64,000 bases of DNA, taken from assembly GCA_020634935.1 (NCBI GenBank), contig JACKAT010000012.1, forward strand, positions 1 to 64,000, written 5' to 3'. Shown piece after piece: positions 9,821-17,991 of this stretch. The notes beneath the pieces were generated by a model. That model did not search any database. It was not told the origin of the DNA and saw nothing but the letters and a program-made list of their open reading frames with translations. Source of the DNA: Anaerolineales bacterium (GTDB lineage: Bacteria; Chloroflexota; Anaerolineae; 4572-78; J111). Numbering within the stretch: the stretch's first letter is position 1; each line of letters starts with the position of its first letter. A program made the position numbers and the translations under genes.

Positions 9821-12766
9821 TCATGTAACGGTCTCTTGCAAAGCATTAATAATTGGCTGAACTACTTTTTGATCTCGGATTGCTTTTAGCTTTTCGAAAA
9901 TAGCCAGCGCCGCATGGGCGCTTTGCAGGGCCGGTTGTGGCTCTGCTCGAACCAAATAGCAACGAGCCAAGGTCAGGTGGCTTTGACCCTGTTCATAGAG
10001 ATCTTGACCGGTTAATAGTTCGATACTTTTTCGAGCGGAGTCTAAGGCCTCGTCAAATCGCTCCAAAGCGAGCCTCACTTCACTCAATACCCGCAGACTT
10101 ACTCCTTGAGCTTGGAGAAAATTTATATGTTCCGCTGCCGCCAATGCCTGCTGAGCCAAACTGAGAGCAGCTTCCGGCTGATGGTGTTGGAGCAATGCTT
10201 CGGCCTGCAAACTAAGCGCCTCCGGTACCTCATAGATCAACTCTCGGTCTAAGCAGATAGTATGGGCTTGCTTGGCGTGGTTTTGGGCCTGATCCGGATT
10301 GTGGCCATCCAGATAATAACGGGCCAAGTTGAGTCGCAGGCTGGCCTCGGCTACAGTCAGATGATGCTCTTGAGACAGATCGAACCCATGCTGCAATTCT
10401 GCCAGCGCCTTATCAGACTCTCCCAAGCGATGGTAGCACAACCCCCTATTAGAGTGGGTTGTCGCTTGGTCCGGCAGGTAGCCGATATCTCGGCAGTAGA
10501 CCAGTGCTTCCTGAAATACCTGTAGCGCAGTTCGGTAGCAGCCTTGTTGCAAAAGATTGGATCCTTTGAGGGCGTATAAGTTTGCCAATAAAGGACGATC
10601 ATTCCAGACCTTAGCCATTGCAATAGCATCATCGGTGTGAATATCGCACTGCTCAATCTGACCCAGCCAATAGTTAAAATTACTCAGATTGATGTAACCG
10701 TTAAAGCGGGCTGGAGAAGGGGCATCCGGCAGGTCGATTAAACCGTTCTGGGTCAATTCTATAGCGGCTTCCAAATTTCCTGTCTCGCCGACAATCCCCC
10801 CCTGCATTATTTTTAGATAACCGATGAACGCTTTAATCCGTTCATCTGCTGTTTCTTTGAGACAGTTTTCCAGCAGGTTGAGAGCTTCTTCAAGAGTAGT
10901 ATATTTTGCCTCGTTATCCGCTTCGGTCATGACTTTAAAGGCCAAAAGTTCCGCTTTGATCAGAATCTCGTCCGGTGATTGGGGTGATTCGGTTAGATAA
11001 CGCCGGCTTTGGGCAAAGTAGTTATCGGCCTCGGTTGGGTTACCCTGCCGTCCGGTTAGCACGCCCAGTCGGGCAAAAAGAGATGCCAGGCGGTGTCCTT
11101 GTTCTCCTTGCTGCAGGGCAGCCTCGGTGGCTTTATGAAGCAGTTCCCGGGCTTCCGTCCAATATCCCCGCACATCCACAAAACCAATAACCCCTAAATC
11201 GGTTTGGGTCAGGCTGTCAACACCGGCCACCACTTCGGCGGGGCGTTGATGATCCGCGGCCCAAAGCAGCATTCCATAAATATTTTCCCAATCCAAATCC
11301 AGCAAAGGATACCTTTCACGCTGCGAATGTGTATCCGTGAAATCGGTGAAATAGGTGATTGCATTATGGTAAAAGGTCGTTGCAATCGTCTCCTCTAAGA
11401 AACTACGCGCATACAGTTTAAGTAAGGCATGCAATCGGTAGCGAAACGGCTCGGGCGCTGCGTTTGAGGGATCGTTCCACGGTTGGATTAGAGATAAGCT
11501 GAGCAGTTGACCTAATGCCTGTTTTATTTTGGTTAAATTTTTGTCAACGATGGCCGCCACGGCTTCAGAACTAAAATGGGGGCCGGGAAAAATGGATAAA
11601 GCGGCAAACAGTTGCCGGGTGGTAGGATTTAGACGCTGAAAACTTAGGCTAAATGAGGCTTCCACACTTTTGGTCGTATCTTCCCAGTCACTAATCTCTC
11701 CTAATCGGCCGGCTTCGTCGGCTAACAGCTCTACATATTCGGCCAGGGTCAACTCAGCGCTTTCTTTTAAGTAACTCCCTACGACCTCCAAAGCTAGAGG
11801 TAGACCATCAACGAGACCGGCTATCTGTTTGGCCGATTCCAACTCAGCCTGTACTCGGTTAGGATCAATCCACGTTTTCAGGAGCGTCAAGCTATCTTCT
11901 TCTGCGAAAGGCTCAAGCAAAGCCATTTCGGCCCCAAGATTGCGTAGAAGTTTCTGGTTACGACTGGTAATCAGCGTTAGGTTGCGCTCACCATTGGGCA
12001 GCAGGTGGCGTAGTTGCGCACTGTCGGTCACGTTATCAAAAATAACCAGTACGTGTTTGTTGGCTAGAATGCGCCGTAACTCGGCTCCTTTCGATGCTTC
12101 ATCCAAAGCGGTAATTACAGTGTGGCCTTGCCCAAATGCGGTGGCAAAACTCTGGGCAACGGCCGCAGGCGTGCTGCCGTCCGGCCCTAATTGTCCCCAC
12201 AAAATACCGTCCTCAAATCGATCCTTAACCAAGTGAGCCAGCTTAATAGCGACACTGGTTTTACCAACCCCGCCCATACCGGTTACACCAATAACTTTGT
12301 TTCGACTGGTGACGTGCAGCTTTGTCAGCAGGTTCCGTAATTCTGAGTCTCGTCCAACAAAATGGGGTGGCACAGGGGGGAGCTGCAATACCCTGGCCGC
12401 AATCGGATCGTCTGCTTGCGATGATTTATCCCCTGAGTCAAGTTGCGCCGCCCACATGGTTAGAATTTGTTTGACATCCTTATCGAGTTCGCGTTCGGCC
12501 TCTGAGTGTATTTCTGAAACCGTAGGAATAGGTTCCGCCACCAAATCAAAAAAATGGTTAAGGACTACCCCCGTTAAGTTGAGAGCTGCGGCTAGCCGCA
12601 CCAAACGATCGCGTTTAGGCGGTGACTTTGGGGCCGCTGTTAGTATCCAGCGTTTAAGAGTTTTCATTGGAATACCAGAGCGTTGCGCTAACTCATCATA
12701 ACTATAGCGGCTTTCCTCTCGATATTTCCTCAATTCATCTTGAAAAATTTCCGGTTTGTACCCCAC
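9821..12766 (-). CDS. STAND regulator: HTH, NB-ARC ATPase, TPR repeats
   Basis: 981 residues. Residues about 8-65 form an XRE-like helix-turn-helix (YSYDELAQRSGIPMKTLKRW). An NB-ARC/STAND NTPase follows, with Walker A GMGGVGKTS near 163-171, Walker B HVLVIFDN, sensor-like LITSRN and the GLPLALEVVG motif. From about 560 to 960 there are TPR helices (for example ATTHSNRGLCYHRLGESDKA). STAND proteins act as ligand-triggered switches: the TPR part senses a partner, the ATPase oligomerises and the HTH acts on DNA. Downstream on the same strand is the giant VCBS protein, a possible target. The two-gene system at 13885-16523 has the same architecture, split. Confidence 0.88.
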   Translation of the reverse strand: MGYKPEIFQDELRKYREESRYSYDELAQRSGIPMKTLKRWILTAAPKSPPKRDRLVRLAAALNLTGVVLNHFFDLVAEPIPTVSEIHSEAERELDKDVKQILTMWAAQLDSGDKSSQADDPIAARVLQLPPVPPHFVGRDSELRNLLTKLHVTSRNKVIGVTGMGGVGKTSVAIKLAHLVKDRFEDGILWGQLGPDGSTPAAVAQSFATAFGQGHTVITALDEASKGAELRRILANKHVLVIFDNVTDSAQLRHLLPNGERNLTLITSRNQKLLRNLGAEMALLEPFAEEDSLTLLKTWIDPNRVQAELESAKQIAGLVDGLPLALEVVGSYLKESAELTLAEYVELLADEAGRLGEISDWEDTTKSVEASFSLSFQRLNPTTRQLFAALSIFPGPHFSSEAVAAIVDKNLTKIKQALGQLLSLSLIQPWNDPSNAAPEPFRYRLHALLKLYARSFLEETIATTFYHNAITYFTDFTDTHSQRERYPLLDLDWENIYGMLLWAADHQRPAEVVAGVDSLTQTDLGVIGFVDVRGYWTEARELLHKATEAALQQGEQGHRLASLFARLGVLTGRQGNPTEADNYFAQSRRYLTESPQSPDEILIKAELLAFKVMTEADNEAKYTTLEEALNLLENCLKETADERIKAFIGYLKIMQGGIVGETGNLEAAIELTQNGLIDLPDAPSPARFNGYINLSNFNYWLGQIEQCDIHTDDAIAMAKVWNDRPLLANLYALKGSNLLQQGCYRTALQVFQEALVYCRDIGYLPDQATTHSNRGLCYHRLGESDKALAELQHGFDLSQEHHLTVAEASLRLNLARYYLDGHNPDQAQNHAKQAHTICLDRELIYEVPEALSLQAEALLQHHQPEAALSLAQQALAAAEHINFLQAQGVSLRVLSEVRLALERFDEALDSARKSIELLTGQDLYEQGQSHLTLARCYLVRAEPQPALQSAHAALAIFEKLKAIRDQKVVQPIINALQETVT

Positions 12767-12934
12767 AAATTCACTCTTTTCACAAAATGAGACCCGTTTT
12801 GAGACTTTATAGGGCCAGACTTCTAATCCGGTATCGCTTATTCTAAACGTGAAGTTGTTCGAACAGACTTAATGATGGAATAAGTGCTCCGGCCAAGCAC
12901 CCTAGATGGTCTCCACACTCAGTGCGAAAGGGAT

Positions 12935-13204
12935 ATGAAAATGATTAGACAAACTCGCATCATTGATGGTCATGGGCAGGTTTACGCTACCTGGTATGAA
13001 ACCCCAATTTCCGCAGTATTCGTTTCCTATGAGTATGGCAGGACGGTAGTTACCTTTGACGTATTTGGGCTGGCATTTAGAAGCTTTGTCCTAAGTGAGC
13101 ACTACACAATTGATCGAACAAGGGATTTAGGTTGCTTGTTCATTCCCTTTATCGTATTGGTTTGCCCGTTTTTGATCCTGTTATGGCGACTTCTGATGGG
13201 GTAA
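12935..13204 (+). CDS. Small membrane protein of unknown function
   Basis: About 89 residues from the ATG at 12935, which has AAAGGG just upstream; an in-frame ATG exists at 12884 but lacks a good ribosome site. The N-terminal two thirds is strand-rich and soluble-looking (RQTRIIDGHGQVYATWYE), and the C-terminus is one strong membrane helix (CLFIPFIVLVCPFLILLW). No family recognised. It is divergent from the STAND gene and precedes the peptide genes on the same strand, so a link to them is possible but unproven. Confidence 0.45.
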   Translation: MKMIRQTRIIDGHGQVYATWYETPISAVFVSYEYGRTVVTFDVFGLAFRSFVLSEHYTIDRTRDLGCLFIPFIVLVCPFLILLWRLLMG

Positions 13205-13320
13205 GCAACCATTAGCCCAAAATTTTTTGGTAGCAAGCAGCTTGCTAGAAATACGATACCGGCCGGTCATTGTTAACGGTGTCGCCAAAGCTATAGCTGT
13301 TTAACAAATATCAACCCTAG

Positions 13321-13369
13321 CTCATTGAGGGTACGCGCGCGTAAAGGGATCCCTCAGAACTCGATGAGC
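13321..13369 (+). promoter_or_regulatory. Structured leader before peptide gene 1
   Basis: Nested inverted repeats: CTCAT...ATGAG enclosing TGAGGG...CCCTCA, with a GCGCGCG loop region. It ends about 27 bases before the peptide start and just before the GGAGG ribosome site. Peptide gene 2 has no such leader. It may be a regulatory hairpin in the 5' UTR; no known riboswitch class recognised. Confidence 0.35.
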
Positions 13370-13395
13370 CTCTAAAAATGGAGGCAAATTGAGAT

Positions 13396-13563
13396 ATGAG
13401 CATTGTCAAAAAATCTGTTCGCAATACCGCCATTGCCCTGGCGATGGTAATTACTTTCACCTTCTTGAGTGCGGTCGCGCCCTCGCTGGTGCCCGACTCG
13501 GTGGCGGATTTGGCCGGTCCTACGACCGTTTTCGCCGATGAACCCTCTGGTAGCGGCGGCTAA
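13396..13563 (+). CDS. Tandem small exported peptide precursor 1 (DEPSG peptide)
   Basis: A 55-residue protein. It has a basic N-terminus (MSIVKKSVRN), a hydrophobic helix (TAIALAMVITFTFLSAVA) and a short linker ending in GPTTVFA, then DEPSGSGG. VFA before DE fits a signal-peptidase-I site and would release the acidic octapeptide DEPSGSGG; an earlier site after SAVA is less likely because Pro follows. The ribosome site GGAGG is 11 bases upstream of ATG, and the block GGAGGCAAATTGAGATATG is shared with copy 2. The proteins are 47/55 identical. A terminator follows directly. The role is inferred: secreted signal peptide, RiPP-like precursor or small membrane protein. The convergent neighbours encode TPR and NB-ARC proteins. 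Confidence 0.75.
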   Translation: MSIVKKSVRNTAIALAMVITFTFLSAVAPSLVPDSVADLAGPTTVFADEPSGSGG

Positions 13564-13574
13564 AATTGAATAAC

Positions 13575-13614
13575 GGGGGAAGCCGGGCCCCGGCTTCCCC
13601 TAACTTTGTTTTTT
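13575..13614 (+). terminator. Rho-independent terminator after peptide gene 1
   Basis: GC-rich hairpin with arms GGGGAAGCCGG and CCGGCTTCCCC, then TAACTTTGTTTTTT. It begins 12 bases after the stop of peptide 1, so the two peptide genes are separate transcription units. Confidence 0.85.
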
Positions 13615-13630
13615 AGAAGAAGCGATAGAT

Positions 13631-13659
13631 TTGTCTCCCTGTCTGATGAGCTTTATAAT
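13631..13659 (+). promoter_or_regulatory. Sigma-70-type promoter of peptide gene 2
   Basis: TTGTCT, 17-bp spacer, TATAAT, placed between the terminator of copy 1 and the ribosome site of copy 2. It predicts a 5' UTR of about 48 bases. Confidence 0.6.
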
Positions 13660-13713
13660 TAAGTTCCTATTAAAGTGTTAGTGCATTTTACAGATATGGA
13701 GGCAAATTGAGAT

Positions 13714-13881
13714 ATGAGCCTTATCAAAAAATCTGTTCGCAACACCGCCATTGCTCTGGCGATGGTAATTACTTTCACCTTCTTGAGTGCGGTCGCGCCC
13801 TTGCTGGTACCGGACACATTGGCGGATTTGGTCGGTCCTACGACCGTTTTCGCTGATGAACCATCTGGTGGGACTGGCTAA
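13714..13881 (+). CDS. Tandem small exported peptide precursor 2 (DEPSG peptide)
   Basis: 55 residues, paralogue of precursor 1. The basic start (MSLIKKSVRN) and hydrophobic helix are unchanged. The differences cluster in the linker and the last residues, giving a predicted released peptide DEPSGGTG instead of DEPSGSGG, while the VFA/DE junction is invariant. The same GGAGG ribosome block lies upstream, and the gene has its own good promoter and terminator. Conservation of the export helix and junction with change in the tail is what one expects of a processed peptide family, though two copies are too few to prove selection. It is convergent with the TPR gene, with stop codons 4 bp apart. Confidence 0.75.
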   Translation: MSLIKKSVRNTAIALAMVITFTFLSAVAPLLVPDTLADLVGPTTVFADEPSGGTG

Positions 13882-13884
13882 TAA

Positions 13885-15126
13885 TTAAATAATTGGAGAG
13901 CTATCCTCAAGATGGCTCTCCTTTTTTTGCAGTGCCTCTGAAACTTGGGCTAGATGGGCTGTTACCTCTATCAACCAATGGTTATATCCCGGTTGACCTT
14001 CAATTTCCCATAGTCGTTCCAGCGCTCTGACAAACACAGTTCCGGCCTGCTCTACCTTATCTTGTTCTAAGTAGGTTAGTCCCAAGCCATCCATAGTATT
14101 AACCCACCGTTCTACATTATCAACACGCTGCCAATAGTCAATACTGGCCAGATATGCTTCTTCGGCCCGTTGCCAATTTTTTACTCTTCGACAACTTATG
14201 CCAATATTATGATTAATATGACCCAAATGTACCCAATCCTCGGCCTTTTGAAATATAGCTTTAGCCTGATAATAATAGCCCAAAGCGACCTGCCATTGAT
14301 CAAATGATAAGTAAACATTCCCCAAATTCATCTGGGCAATGGCTTGATAATAGCTATCGCCAAGCTCATCAAATACCTTGATAGCCCGGTGGCATATCTC
14401 TGCTGCCTCTTCTAGGTTGCCATCCCTTTCCAGAGCCACGCCACAACAGAGTAGGCTACGACCCACTAAGTGCGGCTGGTGGGTGCGCGTGGCCAACTCG
14501 GCGGCCCGGCCTGAGAATGCGACCGACTCGGGCCACTGCCGCTTATCCAGCGCGATCAGCCCCAGCACATAGTCACTAAAGGCCCGTTCGTCATCATCCT
14601 TCACTAACAGGCCGCGAACCCGTTCGATCAACTGCTCGGCGTCAGCAAATCGGCGCTGGAGCCGGGCCAGATAGGCCTGTTGGTTGAACGCCTGGGCCAG
14701 CCCCCGGCTGTGATCGAGCCGTTGGTAAGCCTCGGCGCTGGCTTCAAGATGGCGGCGGGCCTCGGCAAACCGGCTGCGCCGCTGGTACAAAATACCGAGC
14801 CGCCGCAGCAGTTCGGCCTCGGTCTCGGCGTCATCATGCTGCCGGCTGTGGGTGAGCGCGGAAACCAGCTGCTGCGTCCACTTGTCCCAATGCGCGGCCT
14901 GCTCCATGCCGGAGGCGGCGGTGCGCAAAAGCCGGCGGGTGTCGGGCCAGGCTTCAGGTTGGGCCAAGGCGTAAGGCAGCAGGTGGAGCATTTGAGTCGC
15001 CAGTTGATCCGGCAGCAGGTGAGGGGCTGGCGGGATGTCGCGCAGTACTTTGCGGGTATAGCGGGCAATGTGCTGCTTGAAAAGCGCTTGCCGGCCTGCT
15101 AAGGTCGATGGGGTTAGCCGGTCCAT
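13885..15126 (-). CDS. TPR protein, second half of a split STAND regulator
   Basis: 413 residues made of TPR-like helix pairs from about 90 to 390 (for example AIAQMNLGNVYLSFDQWQVA, and VHLGHINHNIGISCRRVKNW). No DNA-binding or ATPase motif and no signal peptide. The start ATG lies within the last codons of the NB-ARC gene (13-bp overlap), so the two are coupled and probably form one complex. Together they equal the fused 981-residue regulator upstream. TPR proteins of the RRNPP type bind short secreted peptides; two peptide genes converge on this gene. Ligand binding is inference. GC content is visibly higher in the 5' half (14600-15126) than in the 3' half. Confidence 0.82.
   Translation of the reverse strand: MDRLTPSTLAGRQALFKQHIARYTRKVLRDIPPAPHLLPDQLATQMLHLLPYALAQPEAWPDTRRLLRTAASGMEQAAHWDKWTQQLVSALTHSRQHDDAETEAELLRRLGILYQRRSRFAEARRHLEASAEAYQRLDHSRGLAQAFNQQAYLARLQRRFADAEQLIERVRGLLVKDDDERAFSDYVLGLIALDKRQWPESVAFSGRAAELATRTHQPHLVGRSLLCCGVALERDGNLEEAAEICHRAIKVFDELGDSYYQAIAQMNLGNVYLSFDQWQVALGYYYQAKAIFQKAEDWVHLGHINHNIGISCRRVKNWQRAEEAYLASIDYWQRVDNVERWVNTMDGLGLTYLEQDKVEQAGTVFVRALERLWEIEGQPGYNHWLIEVTAHLAQVSEALQKKESHLEDSSPII
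13895..13928 (+). terminator. Rho-independent terminator after peptide gene 2
   Basis: Arms GGAGAGCTATC and GATGGCTCTCC (one G-U pair), loop CTCAA, then TTTTTTT. The hairpin lies inside the last codons of the convergent TPR gene, so the same bases serve both. Confidence 0.85.
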
Positions 15127-16523
15127 TTCAGCACTTGCTCTTGCAGAAAACTGCGGGTCAGGTTGTGGATGGTGTAGGCGCGGCGGGCGTGATCGCCCAG
15201 ACTGTTGACCAGATTCATGTTGACCAGTTGCTCGAGGGCGCGGCGCACAACGGCGGCCTCTAAACCGCTCACTTCAGCCAGCCCGTCGAGCGTTTCGCCG
15301 TGGTCGGCCACCAGCGGCATGGCCAGCAAAAGTTGTTGGGTTGGCTCGTCCAGAGCATGCCAGGCGTGCCAGTAGATGAAGGTGTACAGGTCATCGACGG
15401 TCTGACTGCGGGCCGCCATTAAATCATCGAGAATGGCGTCTAAGGTAAAGACGTGTGTTTGGCCGATGACCAGCCGGACGGCCAGCGGATTGCCGCCGAC
15501 GACTTGGTACACTTTGGCTAAACTTGCTGCGGGAGCCGCCCGCAAGGGTTTCAGGTTGCGCCACGCAATTTCATGACGAATCAAGTCCAGCGTTTCAGCC
15601 GGATTCAACTCCGAAAGCGGGAAATGATAAATATCGGCGGCGCTGGCCAGGCGCTGGCGCGAGGTGAGCAAAAATTTAGTCGGGTTGGCCAGATCAGACA
15701 ATAGCGGGAGTAAGGTTTTAACGTCCTCGACGGTTTCCAGGTTGTCGACCACCAGCAGATGACGTTCTTGCTTCAGGCGATGGCGCAATCGCTGCCGGGC
15801 TTCCTCTTGACTGTAGCGGTTGGGGTCGATGTCCGGTACAAGTTGGGTCAACAGTTGCGATACCAATTCGGGCGTGGTCAGCGCCGGCCCGGTTACTGAT
15901 ACCATCTGACCGCTTGGTTCAAATTGAACGGTGCGCGCGCTAACCCAGCCGAAATCATTAAACGACTGCTGTTGAATGGCCTGACGGGCCACCCGATGAG
16001 CCAGCGACGTTTTGCCGATGCCGCCGTAGCCCTCGATAGCGATGAGCCAGGGCGGGCTGGGCCGGTTGAGCAGGTCGATCAGCGCCGCCACGTGATGGTC
16101 GAAGCCGATGAGTTGGCTGTAGGTAGGGCGCTCCAGCCGGGCCTCCAGCCGGGCTTGATAAGCCTGCCGGATGGCCAATTCCTGCTGGCGCAAGGTCGTC
16201 GCGGCCCGTTGAATAGCCTCGTTTTGGCGGCGGTAGCCGGTGGCTTCACTAATGTTAAGCGAGTTGGCAATGGTGCGCATCTTCTCACTATCAAAAAAGC
16301 GCCGCGATAGAATCACGGCGCTTTCGGTATATTTCATGCCCAACTGCTCAACCACGCTATTGAGAAACTGATTGATGGTTTGACGGTCACGGCCGGCCAT
16401 ACCGGCCTCTTTAAAAAGTTGTAGCTCTTCCAGGGGACTAGCCGGAGGCGGTACTTGGCGATACTGTCTGAACGCTTCATAAAGCATCTCCTCTAGTTCC
16501 GATTGGGCGGGGATAGCGGGCAT
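15114..16523 (-). CDS. HTH-NB-ARC ATPase, first half of a split STAND regulator
   Basis: 469 residues. Residues about 80-112 look like a sigma-region-4-type helix-turn-helix (MRTIANSLNISEATGYRR). An NB-ARC/STAND ATPase follows: Walker A GYGGIGKTSLA near 166-176, Walker B HLLVVDNLE near 254, sensor KFLLTSRQR, GGNPLAVRLVIGQ, then a winged-helix-like part to the end. It lacks TPRs, which are supplied by the overlapping downstream gene. AAAGGAG stands 6 bases before the ATG. Expected role: nucleotide-dependent transcription switch. Targets are unknown; the peptide genes or the exported-protein genes to the right are candidates. Confidence 0.85.
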   Translation of the reverse strand: MPAIPAQSELEEMLYEAFRQYRQVPPPASPLEELQLFKEAGMAGRDRQTINQFLNSVVEQLGMKYTESAVILSRRFFDSEKMRTIANSLNISEATGYRRQNEAIQRAATTLRQQELAIRQAYQARLEARLERPTYSQLIGFDHHVAALIDLLNRPSPPWLIAIEGYGGIGKTSLAHRVARQAIQQQSFNDFGWVSARTVQFEPSGQMVSVTGPALTTPELVSQLLTQLVPDIDPNRYSQEEARQRLRHRLKQERHLLVVDNLETVEDVKTLLPLLSDLANPTKFLLTSRQRLASAADIYHFPLSELNPAETLDLIRHEIAWRNLKPLRAAPAASLAKVYQVVGGNPLAVRLVIGQTHVFTLDAILDDLMAARSQTVDDLYTFIYWHAWHALDEPTQQLLLAMPLVADHGETLDGLAEVSGLEAAVVRRALEQLVNMNLVNSLGDHARRAYTIHNLTRSFLQEQVLKWTG

Positions 16524-16551
16524 ACCGGCTCCTTTTGGCTAAATTGATTGT

Positions 16552-16580
16552 AGAATAGCATAGATTTTTGATAAATACAA
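16552..16580 (-). promoter_or_regulatory. Probable promoter of the NB-ARC/TPR operon
   Basis: On the minus strand TTGTAT, 17 bp, TATTCT, about 30 bases upstream of the NB-ARC start codon. Fair match to a sigma-70-type promoter. Confidence 0.4.
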
Positions 16581-16750
16581 GCCTTTTGCAAGGCGTTGAG
16601 AGAAACGTGCGAGATGATAATAGATTAGTGCAACAGCGTGATAAAGTTGTAAAAGTTTGCGAGTGAGTTGAGGTAACAGGGCGTATTTTTTTCTGTTAAA
16701 CTACTAAACATTGAGCTTGATTTTCGGCTCAGTCAAGCGAAGGACGATTT

Positions 16751-17197
16751 GTGACTCAGTTGAGGAATTATCACTTTGTCTTATGGGGGGAAGGCTTTGA
16801 CGAAATCGCAGCCGCGATTTTTGTAACCAAACTGCGCGAGGCCGGGCTGTTGGTCAAGGTCGTGGCCTTGCATGCACAGCAGTTAGCCGGGGCCAACGGT
16901 TTGGCGCTCGTACCGGATTTCACCCTGGGCCAGGCTCTCAAGCTGGTCGGGCAAACAGCCGCCGTGATCATGCCCTGCACTGGCCCGGAACTGCTGCCGT
17001 TTACAGTCGATCCGCGTTTGAGCGACTTTTTAGCCCAAGCCCAATTGAATAACGCCTGTCTTGTTATTAAAGAATCACCCCAATTAGAGACCCCTGCGTT
17101 ACCTCTCCCGCCGATTATGTTTTATGCGCCTGCCGCTGAAGCGTTATTCTCGTTTATTGAAAATTTGATAGAGATACTGCAGACGAGGAATACATAG
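16751..17197 (+). CDS. DJ-1/PfpI-like domain protein, probably non-catalytic
   Basis: 148 residues with the fold pattern of DJ-1/PfpI proteins (FVLWGEGFDEIAAAIFVTKL, then GLALVPDFTLGQAL). GTG start at 16751 with AAGGAC upstream. The usual nucleophile-elbow motif (AICHG-like) is not evident; the corresponding region reads NNACLVIKES, so catalytic function is doubtful. No signal peptide. It is divergent from the NB-ARC operon across 227 bp. Function unknown; sensory or scaffold roles are possible. Confidence 0.6.
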   Translation: MTQLRNYHFVLWGEGFDEIAAAIFVTKLREAGLLVKVVALHAQQLAGANGLALVPDFTLGQALKLVGQTAAVIMPCTGPELLPFTVDPRLSDFLAQAQLNNACLVIKESPQLETPALPLPPIMFYAPAAEALFSFIENLIEILQTRNT

Positions 17198-17299
17198 TAA
17201 GTCGCCGACTTGCGCCAACCGGAACAAATCAGCGATGTGTTCTACTAACACGACCAACGAACGACGATTTATAAAGAATCGAATTATGAGGGGAGAGCA

Positions 17300-17956
17300 A
17301 TGCAACTAAATGTACCACAGCCAAGTCAAACCGTAACCGTAATCGGTTCTGGTCGCCGTTTCGTCGCTTATATTATCGACAATATTTTTTTAAGTATCTT
17401 TTCCTGTGTGATCGCCTTTGGTATGGGCCAGGTCATTAGTCTGGCGACGCAAGGCAGCGAGACCGGCAGCGGCCCCATAAGTCAGCTTTTCTTTTATTGT
17501 CTGAGTCTCATTATTTCAGCGTTGTACTTTGCCGGTTTTTGGACGGCGACCGGGCAAACCCCCGGCAAAATGGCAACGGGCATTAAGGTTGTCAAAACCG
17601 ACGGCAGCCCTGTCACCTTTGGATCCGCTCTAGTTCGATGGCTGGGCTACCTGCTGGGGGGGATTCCTCTGGGTTTAGGTTTACTGTGGGTTGCGTTTGA
17701 TAGCAAGCGGCAAGGCTGGCACGACAAAATGGCCGGCACGTATGTGGTATCAAAAGATATGGCTATTCCAGCCGGACAGCCGCTGTCGATCGCGCCTGCC
17801 GACAGTGGCGGCGGGGCCGTTGCTGCGGTTTTCTTGATCATTGTCGTTCTTGGGATGGTAAGCATCGTGACCATTGCTATCTTATTGGTGCTTGGTCCGG
17901 TGGTGGGCAATGTGTTTTCTAATATCGTTGAGAATTTGGGTACGCCAACGCCGTAG
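17300..17956 (+). CDS. RDD family membrane protein
   Basis: 218 residues. The RDD signature is present (RRFVAYIIDN with Arg and Asp in the first helix; later GQTPGKMATGIKVVK and DSKRQGWHDKMAGT). Membrane helices at about 25-50, 70-92 and 110-135, plus an extra C-terminal helix (about 172-200). GGGGAG ribosome site before the ATG. RDD proteins are poorly understood; some have been linked to ion or solute transport. It heads a run of exported proteins and may be co-transcribed with the PPC repeat protein 36 bp downstream. Another RDD protein is at 61813. Confidence 0.82.
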   Translation: MQLNVPQPSQTVTVIGSGRRFVAYIIDNIFLSIFSCVIAFGMGQVISLATQGSETGSGPISQLFFYCLSLIISALYFAGFWTATGQTPGKMATGIKVVKTDGSPVTFGSALVRWLGYLLGGIPLGLGLLWVAFDSKRQGWHDKMAGTYVVSKDMAIPAGQPLSIAPADSGGGAVAAVFLIIVVLGMVSIVTIAILLVLGPVVGNVFSNIVENLGTPTP

Positions 17957-17991
17957 TTGTTAATCTATTTAATAATATCTTGAGGAGAGGT

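Noticed and set aside
13231..13247. TAGCAAG/CTTGCTA hairpin as a terminator
   Set aside because: No T-run follows on either strand. It may be a regulatory dyad but nothing supports a specific role.
14628..15102. Open frames on both strands overlapping the start of the TPR gene
   Set aside because: Shadow frames in the GC-rich 5' half of the TPR gene; translations are Pro/Arg/Ser- or Gly-rich and do not look like protein.
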